A stretch of DNA of 13,318 bases, from NCBI GenBank assembly GCA_023423775.1, contig JAFAEZ010000085.1:1-13318 (forward strand). The letters run 5' to 3'. This document shows, one piece after another, positions 5,664 to 12,090 of the stretch (positions are counted from its first letter, which is position 1; each line of letters opens with the position of its first letter). The notes under the pieces are model-generated. The model was not told where the DNA came from. It did not search any database and worked only from the letters and a program-made list of their open reading frames with translations. The DNA is from Pseudomonadota bacterium (GTDB taxonomy: Bacteria > Pseudomonadota > Alphaproteobacteria > Sphingomonadales > Sphingomonadaceae). Position numbers and translations under genes: made by a program.

Positions 5664-7006
5664 TGTTCGGTCTCCGGGGCCGGCTCGGGCCCGGTCAGGA
5701 TCGCCTGCAGCGCGGCGAAGGTTTGGCCGGCATAGCCGCGGTCGCCCTTGCCCTGCTTCAGCAAGTCTTCGATCTGGGGCGCGAGGCGGATCGCCTCGTC
5801 GACCTCGGCGCGGCTGCCTTCCTTATAGGCACCGAGCCGGATCATCTCCTCCATGTCGCCATAAGTGGAGAGCGCCCGGCGCGCGTCGAGCCGCAGCGCA
5901 TTCTCCTCCGGCGTATGACAATTGGGCAGAGTTCGCGAGATCGACTTCAGCACGTCGATGGCCGGATAGCGGCCACGTTCGGCGATACGGCGGGTGATCA
6001 CGACGTGACCGTCGAGGATGCCGCGCACAGCGTCCGCGACCGGCTCATTATGATCGTCACCGTCGACGAGGACGGTGAACAGGCCGGTAATCGATCCCTG
6101 GCCCGGAAGGCCGGGGCCGGCGCGCTCGAGCAGGCGTGGCAGCTCGGCGAACACGGTCGGCGTATAGCCTTTAGTGGCGGGCGGCTCGCCGCTGGCAAGG
6201 CCGATCTCGCGCTGGGCCATCGCGAAGCGGGTGACCGAATCCATCAGGCACAAGACATTGAGGCCCTGGTCGCGGAAATGCTCGGCGATGGCGAGCGTGG
6301 TCCAGGCCGCCTGGCGGCGCATCAGCGCCGGCTCGTCCGAGGTCGCGACGACGACGACGCTGCGCGCCATGCCTTCGGTCCCGAGGTCGTCCTCGACGAA
6401 TTCCTGCACTTCGCGGCCGCGCTCGCCGATCAGGCCGATCACGGCGACATCGCATTCGGTCCAGCGCGCGAGCATGGACAGCAGCACGGACTTGCCGACG
6501 CCTGAGCCTGCGAACAGGCCGAGCCGCTGGCCGCGGCAGAGCGGCGCGAAAATATCGAGCGCGCGGACGCCGGTCTCGATCTTGGCGCCGACCCGCGCGC
6601 GCGCAGCGGCGGGCGGGGGCATGCCCTTGATCAGGCGCGGCAATTCGCCCGGCTCGAGCGGACCCTTGCCGTCGACGGCGCGGCCGAGGCCGTCGACCAT
6701 GCGGCCGAGCCAGGCCTGCGACGGGCGCAGGACCATCTGGCCGGCGCGCAGATCGGCGCGCGAGCCTGAGGTAACGCCGGTCGGATCGCTGAACGGCAGA
6801 CAATGGGCAATGTTGCGATCGAGCCCGGTCACTTCGGCTTCGACACTGCCGTTGGTCGCAGCGACGCTGATCCGGGAGCCGATCTGGGCGGCGCCGACCA
6901 GGCCCTCGACCTCGATCAGCGCGCCGCGCACCGCGACCACGCGCCCGAAGCGCTGGTCGGGCGAAAGGCCGCGCAGCGCCGCGGCCGCCGAAGCGAGCGT
7001 CGCCAT
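5660..7006 (-). CDS. fliI: Flagellum-specific export ATPase FliI
   Basis: A 448-aa member of the F1-beta-like type III export ATPases, which energise flagellar protein export and substrate unfolding at the membrane base, with FliH and FliJ. Seen in order: an N-terminal beta-barrel domain (about 1-80), then the nucleotide-binding domain with Walker A GSGVGKS (167-173), the conserved GERGREV (194-200) and Walker B-type VLCLMDSVTRFA (251-262). GYTPTVFAELPRLLERAG and DDHNEPVADAVRGILDGH follow, both typical of FliI. The C-terminal helical domain is present and the length is usual. The start is placed at 7006, 7 bases after the flbT stop. An in-frame ATG at 7054 would add 16 residues and overlap flbT; it cannot be excluded because the ribosome binding site at 7006 is weak. 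Confidence 0.97.
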   Translation of the reverse strand: MATLASAAAALRGLSPDQRFGRVVAVRGALIEVEGLVGAAQIGSRISVAATNGSVEAEVTGLDRNIAHCLPFSDPTGVTSGSRADLRAGQMVLRPSQAWLGRMVDGLGRAVDGKGPLEPGELPRLIKGMPPPAAARARVGAKIETGVRALDIFAPLCRGQRLGLFAGSGVGKSVLLSMLARWTECDVAVIGLIGERGREVQEFVEDDLGTEGMARSVVVVATSDEPALMRRQAAWTTLAIAEHFRDQGLNVLCLMDSVTRFAMAQREIGLASGEPPATKGYTPTVFAELPRLLERAGPGLPGQGSITGLFTVLVDGDDHNEPVADAVRGILDGHVVITRRIAERGRYPAIDVLKSISRTLPNCHTPEENALRLDARRALSTYGDMEEMIRLGAYKEGSRAEVDEAIRLAPQIEDLLKQGKGDRGYAGQTFAALQAILTGPEPAPETEQ

Positions 7007-7013
7007 CTCTGGA

Positions 7014-7451
7014 TCAGGCTGCGGCGGGCGCCAGATCGGCGCCGAGCGGCGCATCGGCGGGCGCCGTGCGGGCGAGCGCCTCGGCCTCGTAATTGATCAG
7101 CCAGCGGCAATCGACCAGCGCCTTGTAGAATTGGCCGCAGGCGACTTTCTGGGCGAAGGCGATGCAGACCGACTTGGCCTCGGGCGAAACCAGAGCCTCC
7201 ATCAATTCGCGCACGAGCCGGATGATGTCATTCTGGTGCGCGACCAGGTCACCCTCGTCGATATAGGCCATCATGCAGGCGAAATAGAGCCGGCGGGCCG
7301 GCGTATTCGCCTCCTCGGGCGTCATCACGTCGCGGCCGCGCATCACCGACGCGCCATTCTCCACGCGCAGGTCGGTGCGCCCGACCGAGCGCAGCACCGC
7401 GCCGTTCACGATTACTTTTTCGCCGTCGCGCAGGGAAATTCGAAGCGTCAT
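7014..7451 (-). CDS. flbT: Flagellin post-transcriptional regulator FlbT
   Basis: A 145-aa protein matching FlbT of Alphaproteobacteria. In Caulobacter, FlbT binds the 5' leader of flagellin mRNA and lowers its translation and stability until the hook is finished. Conserved features seen are GEKVIVNGAVLR (10-21), NGASVMRGRDVMTPEEANTP (32-51), the PARRLYFACMMAYID block (51-65) and FYKALVDCRWLINYE (108-122). The C-terminal 20 residues are Ala/Pro rich and variable. The ATG at 7451 is preceded by GAGG at 8 bases; an in-frame GTG lies three codons upstream. It is the first gene of the four-gene operon flbT-fliI-fliJ-transglycosylase and is divergent from flgE. The usual partner flaF is not beside it. 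Confidence 0.95.
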   Translation of the reverse strand: MTLRISLRDGEKVIVNGAVLRSVGRTDLRVENGASVMRGRDVMTPEEANTPARRLYFACMMAYIDEGDLVAHQNDIIRLVRELMEALVSPEAKSVCIAFAQKVACGQFYKALVDCRWLINYEAEALARTAPADAPLGADLAPAAA

Positions 7452-7476
7452 CGCCGTCACCTCACATCTTTCCCAA

Positions 7477-7505
7477 TTTATAGAAGGGGCTGCGCCGACC
7501 GACCA
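7477..7505 (-). promoter_or_regulatory. Putative flbT operon promoter
   Basis: On the minus strand TATAAA (7477-7482), with TGGTCG (7500-7505) at a 17-base spacing: a good -10 but a poor -35. The predicted start near 7470 lies about 20 bases from the ATG at 7451. The palindrome at 7513-7525 is centred about 42 bases upstream of the downstream edge of the -10, a usual place for an activator. Confidence 0.4.
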
Positions 7506-7512
7506 CAAACTA

Positions 7513-7525
7513 GGCAAAATTTGCC
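7513..7525. promoter_or_regulatory. 13-base palindrome GGCAAA-A-TTTGCC between divergent flbT and flgE promoters
   Basis: Two perfect 6-base arms around a single A. It sits almost midway between the predicted -10 boxes of flbT (7477-7482) and flgE (7554-7559), about 40-42 bases from the far edge of each. A second copy of the core, with the arms abutting, occurs at 4246-4259. A dimeric regulator acting in both directions is the likely reading; the regulator is unknown. Confidence 0.5.
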
Positions 7526-7530
7526 CATTG

Positions 7531-7559
7531 TTGGAGTGGCGCCGGGCTCTTCCTACAAT
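7531..7559 (+). promoter_or_regulatory. Putative flgE promoter
   Basis: TTGGAG (7531-7536), 17 bases, TACAAT (7554-7559). The -10 has one mismatch and the -35 keeps only TTG. The start would be near 7566, giving a leader of about 57 nt before the TTG start at 7623. No sigma-54 -24/-12 pair with correct spacing was found here. Confidence 0.4.
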
Positions 7560-7622
7560 GACCAAGAACCCCTCGGCGCGTGCGCAGAACGCAGGCCGAA
7601 TCCATGTGGCAGGAGAATATCG

Positions 7623-8927
7623 TTGAGCCTCTATTCCGCTCTTTATGCCGGCGTGTCGGGTCTGTCTGCGCAGTCCAGCGCGATGGCCGGCGTCGCCGAC
7701 AACATCACCAACATCAACACCGTCGGCTATAAAGGCGTGCAGACCGAATTCCGCACGCTCGTCACCGACGGCCGCTCGACGACGAGCTATTCGGCCGGCG
7801 GCGTCAGCGCGGCGCCGCAGCAGCTGATCTCGAAGCAGGGCATGCTCCAGGCCTCGTCCAGCCAGACCGATATCGCGATCGACGGCGCCGGCTTCTTCGT
7901 CACCCGGACCGGATCGGGCGCGAACAGCGAAGTCGCCTTCACCCGCGCCGGATCGTTCAAGCCGGACGCCGAGGGCTTCCTGCGCAACACGAGCGGCCTC
8001 TATCTGCAGGGCTGGCGCCTCGACGCCCAGGGCAATTTCCTCGACACCGGCAATCTCGACGTGCTCGAGCCGGTCCGCCTCAGCGAGCTGACGGGCACCG
8101 CCCAGCCGACCACCAAGATGGAAATCCGCGCGAACCTGCGCTCGACCGCGACCGCTTATGCCGGTCCCCCGGCCTATGCCGCCGGCGGTATGGCGGACGG
8201 CACGGTCACGCCGACCTTCGAGCGCACGCTCGACATCTACGACGCGCAGGGCGGTTCGCACCGCGTCACGATGGGCTTCCTGAAGACCGGCCCGAACACC
8301 TGGGAGGCCGAAGTCTATGCGGTCCCCGCCAGCGACGTCATCGGCAGCAACCTGCTGGTCAGCGGCACCGTCAAGTTCAACGGCGACGGCAGCCTCGACC
8401 GCACCAACTCGACCCCGGCTTTGTTCGGCACGATCACGCCGAGCTGGGCGAACCTGGCCGGCTCGCAGCCGATCCAGCTCGGCCTCGGCGACAATGGCGG
8501 CCTCAACGGCCTCACCCAGTCGAGCGACGATTCCGCACTGATCACCTCGAACGTCGACGGCGGCATGCTCGGCAACCTCGCTTCGGTCGAGATTTCGAAG
8601 ACCGGCGTGGTCAGCGCCGTGTTCGACGACGGCACCTCGAAGAAGGTGTTCCAGCTGCCGATCGCGACCTTCGCCAATCCGGACGGCCTCGCCCGCCTGT
8701 CGGGCAACAGCTACCAGATGTCGGCCGCATCGGGAAACGTCGCGATCAACAAGCCGGGCTCGCTCGGCGCCGGCGCGATTGCGGGCAGCTCGCTCGAGGC
8801 CTCCAACGTCGATCTGGCGCAGGAATTCACCAACATGATCCGGTTTCAGCGGGCTTACAGCGCCTCTTCGAAGATCATCACGACCGTCGACGACATGCTG
8901 CAGGAAGTGAGCAATCTCAAGCGCTAA
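7623..8927 (+). CDS. flgE: Flagellar hook protein FlgE
   Basis: A 434-aa axial flagellar protein that polymerises into the hook, the universal joint between the basal body and the filament. The N-terminal D0 helix (SLYSALYAGVSGLSAQSSAM) and the ANN-like rod/hook signature, here DNITNINTVGYKG, are clear. The C-terminal helix (EASNVDLAQEFTNMIRFQRA, then YSASSKIITTVDDM) closes the coiled-coil D0 domain. The middle, Gly/Ala/Thr-rich part forms the surface domains. The length fits FlgE rather than FlgF or FlgG, which are about 250 aa. The start is a TTG at 7623 with AGGAG 7 bases upstream; the ATG at 7604 is out of frame. No Sec signal, as expected for a type III export substrate. It is first in flgE-flgK-flgL. 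Confidence 0.95.
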   Translation: MSLYSALYAGVSGLSAQSSAMAGVADNITNINTVGYKGVQTEFRTLVTDGRSTTSYSAGGVSAAPQQLISKQGMLQASSSQTDIAIDGAGFFVTRTGSGANSEVAFTRAGSFKPDAEGFLRNTSGLYLQGWRLDAQGNFLDTGNLDVLEPVRLSELTGTAQPTTKMEIRANLRSTATAYAGPPAYAAGGMADGTVTPTFERTLDIYDAQGGSHRVTMGFLKTGPNTWEAEVYAVPASDVIGSNLLVSGTVKFNGDGSLDRTNSTPALFGTITPSWANLAGSQPIQLGLGDNGGLNGLTQSSDDSALITSNVDGGMLGNLASVEISKTGVVSAVFDDGTSKKVFQLPIATFANPDGLARLSGNSYQMSAASGNVAINKPGSLGAGAIAGSSLEASNVDLAQEFTNMIRFQRAYSASSKIITTVDDMLQEVSNLKR

Positions 8928-8936
8928 GCCGCTTGC

Positions 8937-8964
8937 GCGGTCCGGCCTCCCGCGGCCGGACCGC
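8937..8964 (+). terminator. Strong hairpin between flgE and flgK (partial terminator or mRNA stabiliser)
   Basis: GCGGTCCGGCC (8937-8947) and GGCCGGACCGC (8954-8964) form a perfect 11-bp stem with a 6-base loop, 9 bases after the flgE stop. Only three T in a row follow (8968-8970), so termination would be partial. It could keep hook protein output above FlgK/FlgL or protect the flgE mRNA 3' end. Confidence 0.55.
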
Positions 8965-8995
8965 CTGTTTCGCGCGTAATTGAAGGAAGTTTGGC

Positions 8996-11095
8996 GTGTC
9001 TTTGAACGAAATCCTCGGCTCAGCAATGTCCGGCCTCGCGGCTTCGCAGGCGGGCCTGCGCTCGGTTTCGAACAACATCGCCAATGTCGGCACGCCCGGC
9101 TACGCCCGTGAACGCGTCTCGCTCTCGACCGGAGTCACCGCCGGCCGCGTCAGCGGCGTCGTCATCGGCGAGCCGGAGCGGGTCGCCGACCGCTTTCTCG
9201 AACAAAGCGTCTATCGCCGTGCCGGCGACATGGGGCGCAATGAGGCGGTCGCTTCCTATCTCGATCGCGTCCAGGCGCTGCTCGGGGAACCCGGCTCGGA
9301 AGCAGGCTTGCCCGCGCGGCTCGATGCGATCTCCGCGTCGGCGGTGCGCCTCACCAGCGGCCAGGCCGCGACCCAGAATATCGCCGCCTTCACCGAAGAC
9401 GTGCAGGACGCGATCGCGTCGCTGAACCAGCTCGACGGCGACATCACCAATTTGCGCGCCGACGTCGAATCCGAAGTCGGCTATACGGTCGAGCGGATCA
9501 ACGGCCTGCTCGTCCGCATCCACGAGCTGAACGACACCGTCTCGCGGCTCGACGGCCTCGGCAAGAGCTCGGCCGGCGCGATCGACCAGCGCATGGTCGC
9601 GCTCGAGGAGCTGAGCAGCCTGGTCAAGGTGACGATCCGCGACCAGATCGACGGCCGCGTGACGATTGAATCCGCGCAGGGCGCCGTGCTGCTCGACAAG
9701 CGTCTGCGCCAGCTCAACTACCCCGCGCCGGGCATGGGCGTCGCGCAGGACATTTATCCCACGATCGACATCCGCTTCTCCGACGGGCCCGGCCAGATCG
9801 GCGCCGCGACCGGCGAGAAGCTCGATTCCGCAGCGGTCGGCGGCAAGCTCGGCGGCCTCATCGACCTGCGCGACCGATCGCTGCCGCAATTTTCCGAAAA
9901 GCTCGGCGTCCTGTTCGGCGGCCTCGCCGAAACGCTCAACGCGGTCAGCAACGAGGGCACGTCGCTGCCCCCGCCCAGCCGCCTCGACGGGCGCCCGACC
10001 GGCCTGGTCGGCGGCGACCGGCTCGGCTTCACCGGCTCGACCGTGTTCGCGGTGACCGGCTATGACGGCACGCTCGTCGCCAAGACGACGGTCGATTTCT
10101 CGGCGCTCGGGCCGGCAGCGACCGTCGACGACGCGGTGGCCGCGATCAATGCGGGCCTCGCGCCGCACGCGACCGCGACGTTCGCCGACGGCCGTCTCAC
10201 CATCCAGGCGACCGGCACCGGCAACGGAGTCGCCACCGCCCAGGATCCGGCGTCGCCCAGCGCGCGCGCCGGCATCGGCTTCTCGCAATATTTCGGGCTG
10301 AACGACATGGTCCGCAGCGCCGACAGCATGCTGGTGCCGTCCGGTTTCGTCGGCACAGATCCGCACGGCTTCGCTGCCGGCGAGACGGCCGAACTGGTGC
10401 TGCGCGACGCGACCGGCCGCGCCCTCACCCGCTTCACCCTCACCCCGGCGGCCGGAGGCACGTTCTCCGATCTCGTCGGCCAGCTCAACGCCAGCCCGCT
10501 CGCCGCCTTCGGCAGCTTCGCTATGGACCCGCGTGGCCGCATCCAGTTCCAGAGCGACCCCGGCGTTTCCGGCGCCGCCATCTCGATCACGTCGGACTCG
10601 ACCAATCGCAACGGCACCGGCCTTTCCTTTTCGGCGCTTTCCGGCCTGACCGGCAAGGCCGCCGGCCTGGCGCGCGCCGAAGTGCGCCACGAAATCCTCG
10701 GCGATACGACCCGGCTGCCGCTCGCCCGGCTGCAGCTCGACGTTGCAGTCGGCGGCAAGGCGATCGGCCCTGGCGACATTCGCGGCGCCAATGCCTTCGT
10801 CCAGCAACTCGGCAAGGCGGTCGATCTCGGCAAGGACGGCGTCTCGACGCTCGAGCGCTTCTCGGGGCTGCTGCTCGGCCGCGCCGGCACCGAAGCTGCG
10901 CAGGCGGCCGAAGCCTATCAGGACGCGACCGCGCGCCGCACCGACGCGGTCAACCGCCGCGACAGCTTCGCCGGCGTCAATATCGACGAGGAGCTCGCCC
11001 AGATGGTCGTGCTCCAGAACAGCTATTCGGCCGCCGCCCGCGTCATGACGACGGCGAGCCAGATGTACGACACCCTGATCGACATGATCCGCTGA
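8996..11095 (+). CDS. flgK: Flagellar hook-associated protein FlgK (HAP1)
   Basis: A 699-aa hook-filament junction protein. FlgK forms the first ring on the hook tip, on which FlgL and then the filament assemble. The N-terminal motif GLAASQAGLRSVSNNIANVG, followed by TPGYARERV, is the conserved flagellar rod/hook signature. The C-terminus, GVNIDEELAQMVVLQNSYSA then ARVMTTASQMYDTLIDMI, is typical of FlgK. The long middle is Gly/Ala/Asp rich and makes the variable surface domains; the length is at the upper end for the family. The start is a GTG at 8996 with AAGGAAG about 6 bases upstream. It lies 68 bases after flgE, across a hairpin, and 11 bases before flgL. Confidence 0.95.
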   Translation: MSLNEILGSAMSGLAASQAGLRSVSNNIANVGTPGYARERVSLSTGVTAGRVSGVVIGEPERVADRFLEQSVYRRAGDMGRNEAVASYLDRVQALLGEPGSEAGLPARLDAISASAVRLTSGQAATQNIAAFTEDVQDAIASLNQLDGDITNLRADVESEVGYTVERINGLLVRIHELNDTVSRLDGLGKSSAGAIDQRMVALEELSSLVKVTIRDQIDGRVTIESAQGAVLLDKRLRQLNYPAPGMGVAQDIYPTIDIRFSDGPGQIGAATGEKLDSAAVGGKLGGLIDLRDRSLPQFSEKLGVLFGGLAETLNAVSNEGTSLPPPSRLDGRPTGLVGGDRLGFTGSTVFAVTGYDGTLVAKTTVDFSALGPAATVDDAVAAINAGLAPHATATFADGRLTIQATGTGNGVATAQDPASPSARAGIGFSQYFGLNDMVRSADSMLVPSGFVGTDPHGFAAGETAELVLRDATGRALTRFTLTPAAGGTFSDLVGQLNASPLAAFGSFAMDPRGRIQFQSDPGVSGAAISITSDSTNRNGTGLSFSALSGLTGKAAGLARAEVRHEILGDTTRLPLARLQLDVAVGGKAIGPGDIRGANAFVQQLGKAVDLGKDGVSTLERFSGLLLGRAGTEAAQAAEAYQDATARRTDAVNRRDSFAGVNIDEELAQMVVLQNSYSAAARVMTTASQMYDTLIDMIR

Positions 11096-11106
11096 GAGGA
11101 CAGACA

Positions 11107-12015
11107 ATGAATCGCGTCGCCACCATCCCCATGCAGCGCAACCTCTCGGAAGCGATCCAGCGCAGCCAGCAGAAGCTCTCCGCCACCCAGCTCCAGCTTG
11201 CCAATGGCAAGAAGGCGCTCGATTACGCCTCGCTCGGCACCGAAACCGTGCGTCATTTGTCGGCCCGGACGATGGTCGCCCGCCACGAGGCGCACAGCAC
11301 CGTTTCCAAGCGGCTCGCGACCACGCTCTCGATCTACGACGCGAATCTGACCGGCGTCGATACGGCCGTCGGCGAGCTTCGCACCGAGATATTGACCGCC
11401 TTCGGCACGCGCCAGTCGGCCGGCCTCCAGGACGCGATCGAGCAGGCGTTCCACCAGTTCCGGTCGGCGATGAACGCCGACGAGGCCGGGCTGCCGCTTT
11501 TCGCCGGATCGCGCACCGACGAATTGCCGTTCAAGCCCGCCAAGCTCTCCGACACGATCGGCCTCGACCCGGCCGACGCCTTCTCGAACGACAAGATCAA
11601 GGCGTCGGGGCGCGTGGCGGACGGGATCGACATCGATTACGGTCTGCTCGCCGACGAGGTCGGCACCGACCTGTTCCTCGCCTTCCGCAAGCTCGCCGAA
11701 GTCGGCCCGATCGGCGACATCCCGACCGACGCCCAGATGACTGCGCTCCAGGACGCGGTCGGCATGCTGGACGTCGGGCTGCGCCAGATGCGCGCTGTAA
11801 GCGCCGACAATGGCCGCAAGCAGGCGCAGGTCGAGACGCTCGGCACCCGCGCGACCGACCGCACGATCCTGCTCAAGGGCCTCATCTCCGAGAACGAGGA
11901 TGCCGATCTCGGTCAGGTCGCTGTCGATCTCGCCCAGCAGCAGACGACGCTGCGCGCCTCCTTCTCGGTCTTCTCGCAGCTTTCGACGATGACCCTGTCC
12001 GAATATCTGCGCTGA
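11107..12015 (+). CDS. flgL: Flagellar hook-associated protein FlgL (HAP3)
   Basis: A 302-aa flagellin-like protein of usual FlgL length. It forms the second junction ring between FlgK and the filament. The N-terminal helical region (RNLSEAIQRSQQKLSATQLQ, then LANGKKALDYASL) and the C-terminal helical region (ISENEDADLGQVAVDLAQQQ, then TTLRASFSVFSQLSTMTLSEYL) match the paired coiled-coil ends shared by flagellin and FlgL. The middle, including LPLFAGSRTDELPF, fits FlgL (FAG-T-PF pattern). True flagellin is less likely given the length, the neighbours and this pattern. The ATG at 11107 has GAGAGGA about 7 bases upstream and is 11 bases after flgK. It is the last gene before a strong terminator. 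Confidence 0.92.
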   Translation: MNRVATIPMQRNLSEAIQRSQQKLSATQLQLANGKKALDYASLGTETVRHLSARTMVARHEAHSTVSKRLATTLSIYDANLTGVDTAVGELRTEILTAFGTRQSAGLQDAIEQAFHQFRSAMNADEAGLPLFAGSRTDELPFKPAKLSDTIGLDPADAFSNDKIKASGRVADGIDIDYGLLADEVGTDLFLAFRKLAEVGPIGDIPTDAQMTALQDAVGMLDVGLRQMRAVSADNGRKQAQVETLGTRATDRTILLKGLISENEDADLGQVAVDLAQQQTTLRASFSVFSQLSTMTLSEYLR

Positions 12016-12030
12016 TCCGCTCCGGCACGA

Positions 12031-12068
12031 AAAAAGGCGGCGCCCGCACCCGCGGACGCCGCCTTTTT
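12031..12068. terminator. Bidirectional intrinsic terminator between flgL and the TPR-like gene
   Basis: AAAAAGGCGGCG (12031-12042) pairs with CGCCGCCTTTTT (12057-12068). An inner CCGC/GCGG pairing (12044-12047 with 12052-12055) lies beyond a C-A mismatch. The T5 run on the plus strand ends flgE-flgK-flgL; the A5 run serves as a T-run for the convergent minus-strand gene. Confidence 0.92.
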
Positions 12069-12090
12069 CATGTCCTCCGAACTTGCGCGG

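Noticed and set aside
7477..7505. FliA (sigma-28) promoter in the flbT-flgE gap
   Set aside because: A GCCGA-like string occurs near 7494, but no TAAA element stands at the right distance and the last bases do not match GCCGATAA.
6174..7622. In-frame extension of flgE upstream to 6174
   Set aside because: The extension runs antisense through fliI and flbT. The hook protein's N-terminus begins at the TTG at 7623, behind a good AGGAG.
7452..7622. Sigma-54 promoter (-24/-12) for flgE or flbT
   Set aside because: TGGCGC at 7537 lacks a GC at the fixed distance, and the GG and GC within the palindrome at 7513-7525 are two bases too close. Sigma-54 spacing is strict.
9020..11107. Minus-strand open frame of 695 codons opposite flgK
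   Set aside because: A long shadow frame caused by high GC content; flgK on the plus strand has both conserved ends.
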